NCBI GenBank assembly: GCA_024220525.1
Contig: JAMYWO010000105.1
Span: 79,214 to 134,432 of the forward strand
Direction of reading: 5' to 3'
From: Cochliopodium minus
Lineage: Eukaryota > Discosea > Himatismenida > Cochliopodiidae
Length of the DNA stretch: 55,219 nucleotides
In this document: positions 10,867-23,777 of the stretch, piece by piece
Layout: every line of letters starts with the position of its first letter
How positions within the stretch are numbered: position 1 is the stretch's first letter
Notes under the pieces: generated by a model
Database searches by the model: none
What the model was told of the DNA's origin: nothing
Seen by the model: only the letters and a program-made list of their open reading frames with translations
Program-made: the position numbers and the translations under genes

Positions 10867-10986
10867 ATAATAAATCAATCTATTTCAGAAAAAATTCAAA
10901 TTTATTGAATTAAAATAAATGTTATTCAAAAAAAAATTGATTATCACCTTGAATTAATTATTCCCAAAATATTAAAAAAAAAAAAA

Positions 10987-12295
10987 ATGGATGTCAATCA
11001 AATTCCACCAAATTACCAAAGTGTTCCAAACAAAGATTATCAGAAAATACCAGCGTAAAATTTAGACTAAAATTATTTTTCAATTTATTTATCAAACTGA
11101 ACATAAATATAGATTTAATCCTGAATTAGAGCTGGATATTGAAAATAATGCACCTCCATTGCAATTGATTCAAAACAAAGAGAAGACAAAACAAAAACCT
11201 GCCTTTTTCACCATTTTATTAATTATCCTCCAAATTTTGTTAATGATCGCCATGATTGTATATAATAGAGGAATAACAGACCTAAAATTAAATCCCCTGA
11301 TTGGACCTTCAGATGCAGTATTATTGAAATTTGGAGTAAAAAATAACCTTGATATTATCGAGAAAAGACAATATTGGTAACATTATCAAATTTGTATATT
11401 TTATTATTTTTCATTTTTATAAAATAATTTGTAATTAATTTTAATAATTAATTTTAGGAGATTTTTCACAAGCATCTGGTTAAATGGAGGAATTATCTCA
11501 CTTGTTGCCAACATTGTTTTCATGTTAATGGTGGGACCTCCAATAGAAAGGCAAATAGGATTCGGAAAGATGTTGGTAATTTACGTAATTACATCTGCAG
11601 CAGGTATTTCCATCCCAACTTTCTTTTTCCTCAAATTCATGATGAGGGAATTTAAAATTGAATTAATTATTATTTAAATTTTATATGTATTAAAGGTGTT
11701 GCAGCTTCTTGCATTTTTATTCCCACTGAAAATGTAGCAGGAGCTACATATGCTGGTAACAAAATAGAAATGAATATGATATTTAATTTTTTCAATTTAT
11801 TTTTATTTTAAATTTAAATTTAATAATTTTATTAATTATTTTGTTAATTTCTTTCAGGATTTGTGGGCCTTTATGTTGTCGAAACCGCAAAAAACAAGTT
11901 TGAAAAAGAGTATAAGAAGATAATAATTGTTTGTTTTTCTGCTTTCATCTCTTTCATTTTGGGATTTACTCCTTCATGTGATAACTTTAGCCAACTTTTT
12001 ACTTTTTTGACAGCTTTGCTTGTAAAAAACAATTCTTTTTTTTGTTACATTTAAAATTTATAACCCAAAATATTTGAAACTTTAGATTGGAATGGTGGTC
12101 GTAAAACCAGGTTACCTTAATGAAACAAAGACATCTTGTTTTGAATTTTTTCTACTTTTTGTTGCTTTTTCGATCATTTTTTTAGAATTCTTCTTTCTTT
12201 TTTATTATCACATCATGGAGGATTGGTGTAGAATTTGCCTTGCTTTGAATTGTGTGGTTATTGTCAATTGGGGAATTGATTGGTGCAAAAGTTAA
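10987..12295 (+). CDS. Rhomboid-family membrane protein, catalytic residues missing (pseudoprotease)
   Basis: Six exons: 10987-11054, 11113-11376, 11458-11603, 11696-11755, 11858-12021, 12086-12295. All join in phase. After a cytosolic N-terminus comes TM1, then LNPLIGPSDAVLLKFGVKN, a rhomboid hallmark. The loop and TM2 region (RFFTSIWLNGGIISLVANI) matches the family LHxGxxHLxxN pattern without its His residues. Where active rhomboids have GASG, this has GATY, so Ser is Thr. Where the catalytic His stands (DNxAHxGG), this has DNFSQL. The C-terminus carries the paired-Cys motif (CRIC...NC...WC) seen in many eukaryotic rhomboids. It probably acts in membrane-protein trafficking or ER quality control, as iRhom/derlin relatives do; that role is inferred. 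Confidence 0.82.
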
Positions 12296-12442
12296 TTGAA
12301 TTAAAATATGTTAATAAATATGTAATTCTTTTCAAACATTTTCAAATTTACTTTTTAAATATCCCTGATTTTCTAATTTTATTTTTTAATTTTTATCTTT
12401 TAAAATCAAATTGGAATCTAAATCTATTTATGAATAGATTTT

Positions 12443-14059
<1,617 letters not shown>

Positions 14060-14244
14060 TTTTTTTTTTTTTTTTTTTTAAATAACAATTTTTTGTTCAA
14101 ACAGAAAATTGAATCTGGATCTCATAAAGACAAATCCATAATAAATAAAGGGTTGAAAGTATAGTTAATACTCTCATTAAGAAAAAAGTAAACTCAATAT
14201 GAATACTGGTTTTTAATGCAAATCAATTAAATATCAAATTTACT

Positions 14245-14781
14245 TTATTTTTTGATATTTTCATATGTTTCTTCCAAATTTTGGATTTTTTGATGCAACA
14301 AGTCTATAATTTCTGTTTGTGAATTTATTTTTTGTTCTAATTTTACATTTTCTTCGCCCATCTTTCTTATTATTCTTATCATTTTGATCATATCGTTAAA
14401 TTTCTCATTTTGGCCAAAATCTCCCTCTGAATATTTATGTTCCAACTCCTTTATTTCAGAAAGAGTATTATCATCAACAAGTTTCAATTCAATTTCAAAA
14501 TTTTGTAAGAAGACATCATTATATCCTATTTTCAAGATTTCAGATGGTTCTTTGGTGAAAGTGGATCCTAAAGTATCATTAAATATTCTTTGCACAATTG
14601 TTTTGGATTCATCGAATTTAATGAAATTGTTTGTTTTCAAAATTTCTTTAAAATTGTTGGTGGTAAAGATTGCACTCCATTTTTTTGGTATATTGGCTGA
14701 TACTGCCCTGATTATCAAACTTTCATCTGAGACTATAACTGTATAAGTTATGATACCGACCTTTTTCTCCAATTCTTGCAT
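14245..14781 (-). CDS. Small protein with globular head and C-terminal coiled coil
   Basis: Single exon of 178 residues with an ATG start. The first 100 or so residues look folded (alternating beta-like stretches such as VGIITYTVIVSDES and FEIELKLVDDN). From about residue 105 to the end the sequence is charged and heptad-like (KMIRIIRKMGEENVKLEQK, HQKIQNLEETYENIKK), which predicts a coiled coil. The head-plus-coil layout resembles proteins that dimerise through a stalk, but I cannot assign a family. It sits between convergent and divergent neighbours with no operon-like link. Confidence 0.75.
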   Translation of the reverse strand: MQELEKKVGIITYTVIVSDESLIIRAVSANIPKKWSAIFTTNNFKEILKTNNFIKFDESKTIVQRIFNDTLGSTFTKEPSEILKIGYNDVFLQNFEIELKLVDDNTLSEIKELEHKYSEGDFGQNEKFNDMIKMIRIIRKMGEENVKLEQKINSQTEIIDLLHQKIQNLEETYENIKK

Positions 14782-15064
14782 TTCCTTTTTTTTTTATTCT
14801 CATTTTGAGAAAAATTTATAAGGAAAATGAATCATAGCAATTGACAATAAAAAAATTTTTATTAGTTTAAATCAATTTAAAGAAAAGTAATTAATAAATC
14901 AAAAAGAATAAAAAAAAAAATTGTAATATATTTATATACTGTCTCTATCTATTTCTGAAATATCATATTAGGTAATTAATTTTTCTATAATCTATCAATG
15001 ATTAAGAATTAATAAGCAAAATCTAAATTAAATAAAATCAAAAGGAGAATTGAATATAAAAAAA

Positions 15065-16226
15065 ATGTCAAACACCAAAGGAGGAAAGATGACACAATAT
15101 ATAAATTACAGAATGAAAGTAACAATCCAAGATGGAAGAATGATTGTTGGAACATTTCTCGCATTTGACAAACATATGAATCTTGTAATTGCAGATGCTG
15201 ATGAAATAAGAATAACAAAGAATAAAGGTGAAGATAGAGAAGAAAAAAGAAGTTTGGGCTTAACATTGATTAGAGGTGAAACTGTTATAGCTATGGCAAT
15301 TGATGGCCCTCCACCAATACCTGTAATTTTTCAAAATATTATTTTACTATACAACTACATTTCGAACTATACAACATAAGATGATTTTTTAAAATAAAAT
15401 AAAAAATTTGTTATTAATTTTTCTTCAACAGAAAAATAAATTCAGAGAACCTCCACAACAATCAGGGGGTCCAGGAAAAGGACAATCAACAGGAAGAGGG
15501 ATCACACCAACCTCATTTGGACCAGAATCAGGATTGAGTGGTCCAGTAAGAGGAGTTGGAGGTCCATCAAATAATCAAATGCAACAAAATCCAAATCTTC
15601 TTTCTTCTGGTATTCATTTTAAAAACCTTATTTATAAGAATGTTTATTACTTTATCAATATATTTATCACTGAAGGAATTGAGTGATTTGAAATAAAAAA
15701 ATTAAATTTAATAATTTGATAATATAGGAAGAGGACAACCTCCAGGAATGATGGGAGGACCACCACCGAACATGATGGGACGTGGACAACCTCCAGGCAT
15801 GATGGGAGGACCACCACCGAACATGATGGGAAGAGGACAACCTCCTGGTATGATGGTAAAAAATTTTGAATCTTTTTAAAAAAGAAATAATCCTAAAAAA
15901 ACATCTTTTTCATTTTTCGTTGATCAATAATTAATTTCTTTTTCAATTAGGGAGGACCACCAAACATGATGGGAGGACCACCTCCTAATATGATGGGAAG
16001 AGGAATGATGGGAGGACCACCTCCTAATATGATGGGAGGGCCACCTCCTAATATGATGGGAGGACCTCCACCTAACATGATGGGAAGAGGACAACCTCCT
16101 GGTATGATGGGGGGGCCTCCTCCAAACATGATGGGAGGACCACCACCGAACATGATGGGAAGAGGACAACCTCCTGGTATGAACGGTCCTCCAGGTATGA
16201 TGGGTGGTCGTGGCCGTGGAAACTAA
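15065..16226 (+). CDS. SNRPB: Small nuclear ribonucleoprotein SmB/SmB'
   Basis: Core Sm protein of the U1, U2, U4 and U5 snRNPs. Four exons: 15065-15322, 15432-15609, 15728-15855 and 15951-16226; 840 nt, 279 residues. Sm1 spans about residues 10-50 (NYRMKVTIQDGRMIVGTFL, FDKHMNLVIADADE) and Sm2 about 60-85 (RSLGLTLIRGETVIAMAIDGP); the C-terminus of Sm2 matches SmB specifically. The tail is made of tandem GGPPPNMMGRGQPPGM-like units plus RG dipeptides, equivalent to the PPPGMRPP tail of animal SmB that binds WW/GYF proteins and is Arg-methylated. Three introns interrupt the gene, one within the repeat tail. Confidence 0.95.
15735..16195 (+). repeat. Tandem repeats coding the Pro/Met/Gly tail of SmB
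   Basis: Units of about 21-45 bp (GGACCACCACCGAACATGATG and variants) recur on both sides of an intron at 15856-15950. Open frames on the opposite strand here are by-products of the repeat. Confidence 0.85.
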
Positions 16227-16691
16227 GATCCCCTTTAAACAGTTTGACCTTTACATTTTTTTAGAAAAAACCCTATCTCTCTTCTTTCAAAAAAGTTTTT
16301 CTTCTTTTTTTTGTTAATTAACAAAACATTTTTGTTGGACATATATTTTTAAAAAAAAAAGTTAATTAAATTATTTTTCTATAATTTTTCTTATCTTTTA
16401 TTTGTGAAAACAATTTTCCAAATTTTTCGAATTTCCAAATGAAAACAAGCTCATCCAAAAAATAAGTTTTAAGAATTCAATAAAAAAACCCACAACCCGT
16501 ACATCGGTCTATATACTCTCCCTTTTCTACATGATTACAAACTACATTTATTGTTTCCTCTTTTACAGTATTTTTTTTATTTTGATAATTTTATAGAGTA
16601 GAAAAATCCAATTTGGGACAAAAAAATCATTATTTGGAATACACCACATTTAGGAAGAAATTTGAACAAAATAATAGAATTAAAAAAATTT
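16227..16691. other. Intergenic region up to the first N
   Basis: Probably the 3' UTR and terminator of SmB, then A/T-rich sequence with no recognised gene. The segment 16490-16560 is slightly richer in C but has no open frame. Block A ends here. Confidence 0.6.
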
Positions 16692-16692
16692 T
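16692..16692. other. Single N: contig join between blocks A and B
   Basis: One undetermined base, flanked by A/T runs. The exon that follows (16774) is an internal exon of a gene whose 5' part is not on its left side. Confidence 0.9.
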
Positions 16693-16773
16693 NAAGAAAC
16701 TTTTTTTTGTTAAATCTTGAATGTTTTTTTACCTTTATTTTACTTTTTGAAATTATTTTTTATTTTTTTATAG

Positions 16774-17077
16774 GCGAAGAACATGTCGAGGTCGGCAAAA
16801 CTTATTGTAGCATCGGTTCTTTGTATTTGCTCCAGTTTTTCGATGATCCTAAAAAGACAGAGCTTTTGAGTGTCTCCAAAAAATTTTACAAGAATGCCAT
16901 CCGAATTTTCAAGGCTCTTTCAAACTATGTAAAGAAATTATCTTACAAAATTGCATTTTTAATTTCTTTTAATTTAATCATTTTTAAAACTGTTTTTAAT
17001 TTGAAAAATGTTTTTAATTTTAGTTTTTTGTTCCTATTTCAATTTATTTTTCATTTATTATTTATTATTCCAACCAT

Positions 17078-17109
<32 letters not shown>

Positions 17110-20100
17110 AAACATACATTTTTAGCACGGAATTATCTATAGAAATCTTGCTACCATCCACTTCAACAAAAAAGAGCCCAAAATAGCGTATTACTACTTG
17201 AAAAAATGCCTCAAAATCACCTCGGAGACCTCCGATCTCTTCTTGTCCGCCAAGAGAGATCTATACTCCGAGACCACCCCCACCCAATTCAAAATCTACA
17301 CCACCTTGTCTACTCTCAACAATGAACAGAACACTTTCAATTTGGCTTCTTTGTCGGAAAAAATGAAGCTGTTGTTGAAGTCGGCTAACATCAGAACCAA
17401 GGACATCCAGAATTCTGAGAACTTTGAGTTTTTGATGAACACTTTGTTGGACATCTTCGAAGAGAATGAGATGTCCCCACCTTCTGACCTGAGAGTCTCA
17501 CAAAGCATCCAATTCAGTGTACTTTTTTTTCCATTTCTTTTTTTTTAAAACATTTCTTAATTTATTATTTATTTTTATTTATTTATGTCCAAACTTTGTT
17601 AGCGGATATTAATTTATAACCAACAAATTTTAAACTTTTGTAAAATTTGAACATCTCTAAATTTAAATCAAATTAATCTCTTTTTCTTTTTCAATTTAAA
17701 CAAATTTTTGTTTTTCAAAATTTAATTTAAAATATAAATTAATTATTTAATAATTTCAGTTTTTTTTTTTTTTGATTTAACAAACTTTTTTCAATAATTG
17801 GTTTAATTTGCTTTTTTTTTTTTTTTAAGAAGGAGAATGAACTCGAATTTGGCAATGATTACGAAAACCCACCACCAATCTTCACTTCCAGACTCGACTC
17901 ATTCGAAGAGATCGCAGAAATGGAGGACGAAAAAGACTTGGACATCTTCAAGTTCTTCCCCAAATTGCAATTCAACAGCTCCGCCAATCAAAACTATTAC
18001 TGTTCGAGCACTTCTTCGGTTGAAGGAGAAGACGGCGCGGGGAATGACAAGGAATCTACGAACAACGATGATGATCTCAATTTTTCGAACGATGAACTAG
18101 ATATCCAACAGCCACACTACAACTTTAATATGTCTTCTACTGAGGTAAATATTTTTTTTTTTTTTCATTATTATTTTTTATTTTTTATTTTTTTTATTTT
18201 CATTTTATTCATTAAGATGAATATTATTCTTTATTATCTTATTTTTTATTTTTTATTTTGTTTTAACATATTTATTTATTTTCACTTTTATTTCTCTTAT
18301 TTTTTATTTTTTATTTTTTATTTGTTTTGTTTTTTATTTTGTTTTAACATATATATTTATTTTCACTTTATTTTTTATTTTTTTGTTTTATTTGTTTTAT
18401 TTATTTTTTCGTTTTTAATGTTTTTTTATTTTTTATCTTTTATGATTTTAAATTTTTTTGTCAAAAAAGAGCGAAGACTCAATGGATACCGAGAAGTACC
18501 AGCGCGTGTTCACCAAGTTCGATTTCAACTATCTCTCACTGGAAGATTGCCCCCTCTCCATGGATTCTTCCCTTGCAAACTCCCTAGAGTCTTCTCCACG
18601 AAACGTTCCATTCACCAAAGAAGGTAAAACAAATTTATATTCTTATTTATTTTTCATTTGATTTTTTAAAAAAAATTTTCATTAAAATATAATTTTATTT
18701 TTATTGAAAAATTTTTTGATTATTTTTTTTATTTTTTTATTTTGTTTTTATTAAAATATAATTTTATTTTTATCGAAAAGTTTTTTGATTATTTTTTTTA
18801 TTTTTTTATTTTTTTGTTTTTATTAAAAAAATTTTCTGATTAATTTTTATTTTTTTACTTATTTTTCCAACAAATTTTTTTAATTTTGTTCATTTTTTTT
18901 TTTAAATTATTTTTTTGGAAAAGCCAAAGCCTTGGAAAGGATCGAAGACATCAACCCCGCGCCTCTCATCTCATACCCCATCCCAATCCTCACCAAAACC
19001 TGCTCCGACCTCGGCCTCTTCTACGCCAAAAAAGAGCACAAGAGCAACGAAGAAAGTTCCGAAAAAGAAGAAGAAGAAGATTTTGAGAAGAAAAAAACCG
19101 ATCCACACAAACTTTTCGATATTCCTTCTCATGAAAACGTTGTTGATAAAAAAAGAAACAGCACTGAATTCGTCGATGAGGAAGATTCTACTAATCCCCG
19201 CAAGATCGTCGTTGTTGTTCCTGAGGTCAAGATCTCTTCTTCTCCTCCCAGGAGAATTTCCGGCGGGCATGTCAAGTCTCACTCCATTTCTGACTCTCCT
19301 TCCATTGCCTTCAAGTCTTTAAGTGATAACTCTGAGAACATGTCTGAGGATTGTAAAAAAAAAAAATTTTTTTATTTTTTAAAGCTTTATGTAAAATAAT
19401 TATTTTAAATCATTTTTTTATTTAATTTTGTATCCAATAAAATTTTTTGCATTTTTTGCATTTTTTAAATGTTTGTTATTTTTATTAATTTAAAAAATCA
19501 TTTAAATATTTAAATCAAAATTATTTTTTTATATTGAATTTTTTTTCAATTGATTTATTTTTAAAAATAAAAAACTTGAGTTACAATAATGTTACATATT
19601 CTTCTCTATTTTAAAAATAATATTTTTTTTTATTATTTGTATTTTTTCAATTAAATTTTTTTCATTTTATTAGTGAACCTTAATCCTTATGACTCACAAT
19701 CCAATGATCACCAAAAGATCGTGCCCAAAAAAAAAAGTTTTTCAGATTATTTCGCGCCTTTCAAAAAACTTTTCACCAACAGCAAAAGAAACTCTCCGCT
19801 CTACGAGAAAAAGCCCGAAAAGTTCCTCACCGGCAAAGAAGACAAGCTGATCACTAACAGCCCCCCTCTCGAGATCCATGAGCAAACCAACAATACCAAC
19901 CCTCCTCATGGAAACTATTATTTGAATGAGAGGTTGCAAGATCGTCTCGATAATCTCACTGACAAAAGTCAAATCAAAAAGATCGGAAAAAAACTTGCCG
20001 AAAGAATAAATGTATAAATTTTTAATTTTTTATTATTTTTTTTTTTTGATTTTGTTTTGATATTTTTATTTTTATTTTTATTTTTATTTTCTTTACTCTA

Positions 20101-20152
20101 GTTGAAAGTCAGAAGGAATGTTGGAGCTTATGACCTGAAAAAAGACAATTAG
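16774..20152 (+). CDS. CLU-TPR protein, 3' part (TPR end and disordered tail)
   Basis: The first exon (16774-about 16929) follows an acceptor, not a start codon, so the gene is open at its 5' end. It encodes TPR-like helices: EEHVEVGKTYCSIGSLYLL, then after an intron HGIIYRNLATIHFNKKEPKI and AYYYLKKCLKIT. Further exons at about 17126-17519, 17830-18144, 18470-18623, 18924-19353, 19675-20011 and 20102-20152 give a Ser-, Glu- and Lys-rich, probably disordered tail with SP-type phospho-site motifs. The gene stops with TAG at 20150. The 5' end fits the CLU-TPR gene of block C (26400-30106) in splice phase (AAA G|GC) and in content, so the two are probably one gene. Exon limits other than the first and last are approximate. 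Confidence 0.75.
17584..17658 (-). repeat. Dispersed MITE-like repeat, copy 1 (in intron)
   Basis: About 75 bp that matches the reverse complement of 29391-29477, with the core TTAGCGGATATTAATTTATA and CCAACAAATTTT. The ends are imperfect inverted repeats (ATGTCCAAA... and ...TTTGAACAT). It lies in an intron of the CLU-TPR gene. Confidence 0.8.
18170..18470 (+). repeat. T-rich intron with TTTTTATTTT units
   Basis: Intron of the CLU-TPR 3' part made of TTTTTATTTTTT units broken by a repeated CATATTTATTTATTTTCACTTT-like module (about 18268 and 18348). No coding signal on either strand. A similar 130-bp intron module recurs at 18690-18850. Confidence 0.7.
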
Positions 20153-20447
20153 AAGAGACACACTTTTTTTATCTCTCTCTTTTCTTTTGTTGCTTTTGTA
20201 TTTTCTAATAAGGAAGTAACTCTGTTTATATGTGATTTGTTATATACTTTTGTAATTGGAAAAAAAAAAAACATTGTAATTAAATTTTAACTTTTCCACA
20301 TTTTAATAATAATGCAAATTATTTCCTTATGTTTTTCCATTGAATCAATTCATGATTGAAAAAATATTCATAAGCTTTTACTTTGAAGATCCTTAACTTT
20401 TTTTCAGGGAATGACATCTTGTAAATCATTAGATAAAAATAAAAAAA

Positions 20448-21473
20448 ATGTTTTTTCCTTGTTTTGAATGTGGAACAAGATTGGATCCCATCTTTTATTT
20501 CCATTATTTGGATAAAGAAATAAACATCTTTCCAAAACTCAAGAAAATGAAAAATTTGAATCAAACATGTGCCAGATGCAAGGCAGATGCAATGGATAAA
20601 AAATTGTGTGAGGAATGCATGAAATTCTTCGATAATGAGGAGATGAGTAAAAGCAAGTTATGTAAAGAATGTTCTCTATCAAATGAAGGGGTAAAAATTT
20701 CAATCATTCAGTTAATTTAGCCCAAAAGATCTTCAAAATTCACAAATAAATTATTATTTTATAGTGAAAATTTAATTTTAATTTTTTTATAAAAAAAGGA
20801 AAGAGATCATGATTTGTTGGCCAAATTAGACAGGAAAATCCGATTCTGCGATTCATGCAACAAACCAGAGCCCAGTAAAAAATGCTCGAGGTGCACCAGA
20901 GCTTACTATTGCAACAGAGAGTGCCAAGTTTCACACTGGAAGGAACACAAAGCAACATGCAATCAACAGGTGAAGATTCTTGAGAATCTCGAAGAGAAAA
21001 AGGGCGGTTCCATCCAATGTTCCCTTTGTGATGTTAAAAAAATCAAACAGCATTTCTCCCAAACTAAATTAAATGAGAACAACACAAACAACAACGACCA
21101 AGCCAAAATTTTGATCACAAAAATAATATCAAATATATTTAAAAGATGTCAAAAAAATGAATTTTTTTTAAAAATTTAGTGCAATTCTTGTTTGAAAGTT
21201 ATCAAAGAAAGCAGCAAGTACAAAAGCTTTGTTTCTTTCAAAGAAAAGATTAACACTGTACCTTTGGGCACCAGGATTAGATGCATTGACAGGAGTGGGC
21301 GTAAAGTCAAGGAGGATCTCTTTGGAAAAGTCATCAGCATCGCTCCCATGAAGGAATTCAATTTTGGTCCTACCTTGATTGGCTATTTGGTTCGTTTTGA
21401 GGGAGGAGGAGAGGCTGAGTGGGTGGTGGCTGAAGATGTCCATGACCCAATTCAATACGAAATTTTGAAATGA
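20448..21473 (+). CDS. MYND zinc-finger protein with further Cys-pair motifs
   Basis: Exon 1 is 20448-20690 with Cys pairs CFEC, CARC, CEEC and CKEC; the intron is 20691-20798. Exon 2 has a classical MYND finger (CDSC ... CSRC ... YYCNREC ... HWKEHKATC) and then CSLC...HFSQTKL. The last part, from 21180, restarts with CNSC and ends with a conserved-looking domain (GTRIRCIDRSGRKV ... WVVAEDVHDP). A TAG at 21177-21179 stands in frame directly before CNSC. An intron that removes it would keep frame if it ran 21102-21179 with a GC donor; no GT donor gives the right phase. CSLC...CNSC resembles the two halves of an Stc1-like zinc finger. MYND fingers bind proline-rich peptides and are common in transcription and chromatin regulators. 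Confidence 0.8.
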
Positions 21474-21586
21474 ATTGAGTTTAGAAAAAAAAACTTATCA
21501 AATTTATTATTTAATTTATTATTAATTTGTTGAAAAAAGGAAAATTTTAATAAAAGTTGTCAAATTTCTTTCTAAAGCGTTTAATT

Positions 21587-21803
21587 TCATCCATAAAGTT
21601 TGTTGTGACATTCATAACAATAGGCCTTTCCTTGCTTCTCATTATAATTTCCTTTGAGAGGGTTGAAGCAGAAGCCACAAACAAAATGTTCGGGGTGGAA
21701 AGTTTTTCCCAGTGCGTTCACTGCCTTTCCTGTCACGGGCTTGTTACAAGCTGAGCACATCGAACCTGTGGTGTTGTAATAGTGGATGTCACAATAAGGC
21801 ATT
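21587..21803 (-). CDS. LIM-domain protein, 3' exon (continues the LIM gene of 275-1202)
   Basis: The exon starts after an acceptor (TTTTTTAG|AATG) and runs to a TGA at 21589-21587. It begins MPYCDIH, which completes the second finger of a LIM domain. It then encodes a whole LIM: CSAC ... HPEHFVC ... FC ... CYECH, ending NKLYG. No 5' exon lies to the right before the N at 21961. The piece ending FFEMNG at 275 supplies exactly the missing half, in phase. Alternatively it is the end of a second LIM gene. The LIM call itself is certain. Confidence 0.88.
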
Positions 21804-21893
21804 CTAAAAAAAAATAAAAACTAAATAAAAAAAAATAAAAAAAATAAATAAAAATAATTAAAAAAAAATAAAAATTATTAAATAAAAAATAAA

Positions 21894-21924
<31 letters not shown>

Positions 21925-22199
21925 TAAAAATAAAAATAAAAATAAAAATAAAAATAAAAANTTTTTTATTTTTTATTTTTTATTTTTTATTTTTTATTTT
22001 TTATTTTTTATTTTTTATTTTTTATTTTTTATAAATTACTTATTTTTTTAAAAATTGTATTAAATTTCAATTCGTAATTTTTTGATTTTTTAAAATTTTT
22101 TATATTTTATACTTTTTATTTTCATTTATTTATTTATTTTAATTTTAAATATTAAATTTTAAATTTTATATTTTTGTGTTTTGTATTATTTTTTGAAAG
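21804..22199. repeat. A-rich tract, N, then T-rich tract
   Basis: AAAAAT units run to 21960, one N stands at 21961, and TTTTTTA units start at 21962. The strand bias flips exactly at the N. Introns here are T-rich on their coding strand, so the left half belongs to a minus-strand gene (LIM) and the right half to a plus-strand gene (Sel1). Confidence 0.85.
21961..21961. other. Single N: contig join between blocks B and C
   Basis: One undetermined base where A-rich sequence changes abruptly to T-rich sequence. Both flanking genes are incomplete at this point. Confidence 0.9.
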
Positions 22200-23494
22200 G
22201 TGTTGAGAAAAATGATGACAAAGCTTTGCAATATTTGAACAAAGCCGTATTTCTGGGAAATGTTGCTGCACATTTCACATTAGGAGTGATTCTTAAAAAA
22301 AACGGAGACATTGAAAAATCGAATTTTCACTTTCAACAAGCTCTTTTAGGAGGTTATAAAAAATATATATTTAATATTTTTGTAAATTTATTTTTTATTT
22401 TTTTATTCATTTTATTTTATCATTTTTTTTTAAATTTTTTTTTTTTGTTTTTTATTTCTTTCCATTAAAAATATATTTTTTTAAAAGGAAATTTTGAGGC
22501 TGCAGCTGAATTGGCAGATTCCATGGCAGAAATTGACATCGAAAAAGCTACAGAATTGGCTAAACAAGTATTTATTCTTCATTTTTGATTTTTTATTTTT
22601 TTATTTTTTATTTTTTATTTTTTATTTTTTATTTTTTATTTTATTTTTTATTTTTCATTTTTAAATTTTATTTTTTATTTTTTATTTTTTATTTTTAAAT
22701 TTTAAATTTTATTTTTAAAATTTATTTTTTATTTTTTATTTTTTATTTTTTGAAAGGCTTGTTTAAACGGAAGTGTATTTGGAAAATATTTATACGGTTA
22801 CTTCATTTTGGAGAAATCTCCTGAGGAAGCTTATTCTCACCTCAAAGATGTAGCTCTTGAGGGATACCCTCCTGCTCAGTTCCAATTGTATCAGTGCTAT
22901 ATGGAAGGAATTGGTGTTGAAAAGAACTCTACTAAAGGTATTTATTTCATAGAAAATGATATTTTAAATTTTTTATTTTCGTTTATATTTTAAATTAAAT
23001 TTCATTTTTTTTGATTTTTAATTTTTAATTATTCATTTTTTATTTTATTTATTTTTTATTGTTCATATGAATATTTTTTTGTATTTTTATTTTTAAAATA
23101 TATTGTTTCATTCATTTTTATTTTTTTATTTTTTAATTATTTTTATTTTTATTTATATTTATATTTTATTTTTTACCTTAAATTCTTGATTTAAATTTTA
23201 ATTTTAACCTTAGGTTTGGGTTGGCTTCAATCTTGTTTAAATAGTGATTATGAAGATGCCATTTTTGAAGATGCTTTGATTAATTTGGGTAACCCAAATT
23301 AATAAAAATATTTTTTTTATTTATTTATTTTTTTTTTGTTTTTATTAACTTTTCATTTCCATTGAATAGGTTTTTTGTACCCCGAACTTGATGTTCAACG
23401 CAATGCTGAACAAGCTGTTGAAAATTTGAAAAATTTGGCTGATTCTGGTTATGAGGAAGCTGTTTTGATTCTAAAGGAAAAGAACTTGTTGTGA
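22200..23494 (+). CDS. Sel1-repeat protein, 3' part
   Basis: Five or six exons: 22200-about 22352, 22488-22567, 22757-22937, 23214-23288 and 23370-23494, all joined by GT-AG introns in phase. The first exon follows an acceptor and needs one base from an upstream exon, so the gene is open at the 5' end. The product shows Sel1 units: VEKNDDKALQYLNKAVFLGN, YMEGIGVEKNSTKGLGWLQS and VQRNAEQAVENLKNLADSG, ending ILKEKNLL. Sel1 repeats form TPR-like superhelices that scaffold protein complexes, for example in ERAD or mitochondrial assembly. The Sel1 gene at 53418-54809 ends with YHGTG in the complementary phase and could be its 5' part. Confidence 0.82.
22560..22756 (+). repeat. TTTTTA-type intron repeat
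   Basis: A 190-bp intron of the Sel1 gene made almost only of ATTTTTT units; no other content seen. Confidence 0.75.
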
Positions 23495-23777
23495 CACGAA
23501 GTCACTTATTTAATTTTTTTTTGATTATTTAATAATAAATATTTTTATAATCAAAATTCATAGAAATTTGGAATATTTATTTCACTGAAGATTAAAAAAA
23601 AATATATTTTATAAAACTTTCAAAGAGAAAATAATCACATCCACAAATGGTCATTCCAAAGTTTACAATTTCGAAACTCTAATATTTTTATCAAAAATTT
23701 TTTTTATTTAATTATAGCTACGTGCATTTTATTTTAAAAATAAAAAAAAATCAAAGATTTTTCTTTAGATACCCTCA

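Noticed and set aside
10351-10878. Long minus-strand frame and two further frames across the secreted-protein repeat tail
   Set aside because: They arise from the 12-bp repeat being open in several frames; composition (Val/Ser/Met or Cys/Pro/Leu monotony) is that of a shadow, and the plus-strand gene with signal peptide explains the region.
15924-16169. Minus-strand His/Ser-rich and Gly/Pro-rich frames
   Set aside because: Shadows of the SmB proline-methionine repeats, with no start context or family match.
21962-22040. TTTTTTA array as a telomere
   Set aside because: No G in the unit, and similar T-rich arrays fill many introns; it is an intron tract at a contig join.
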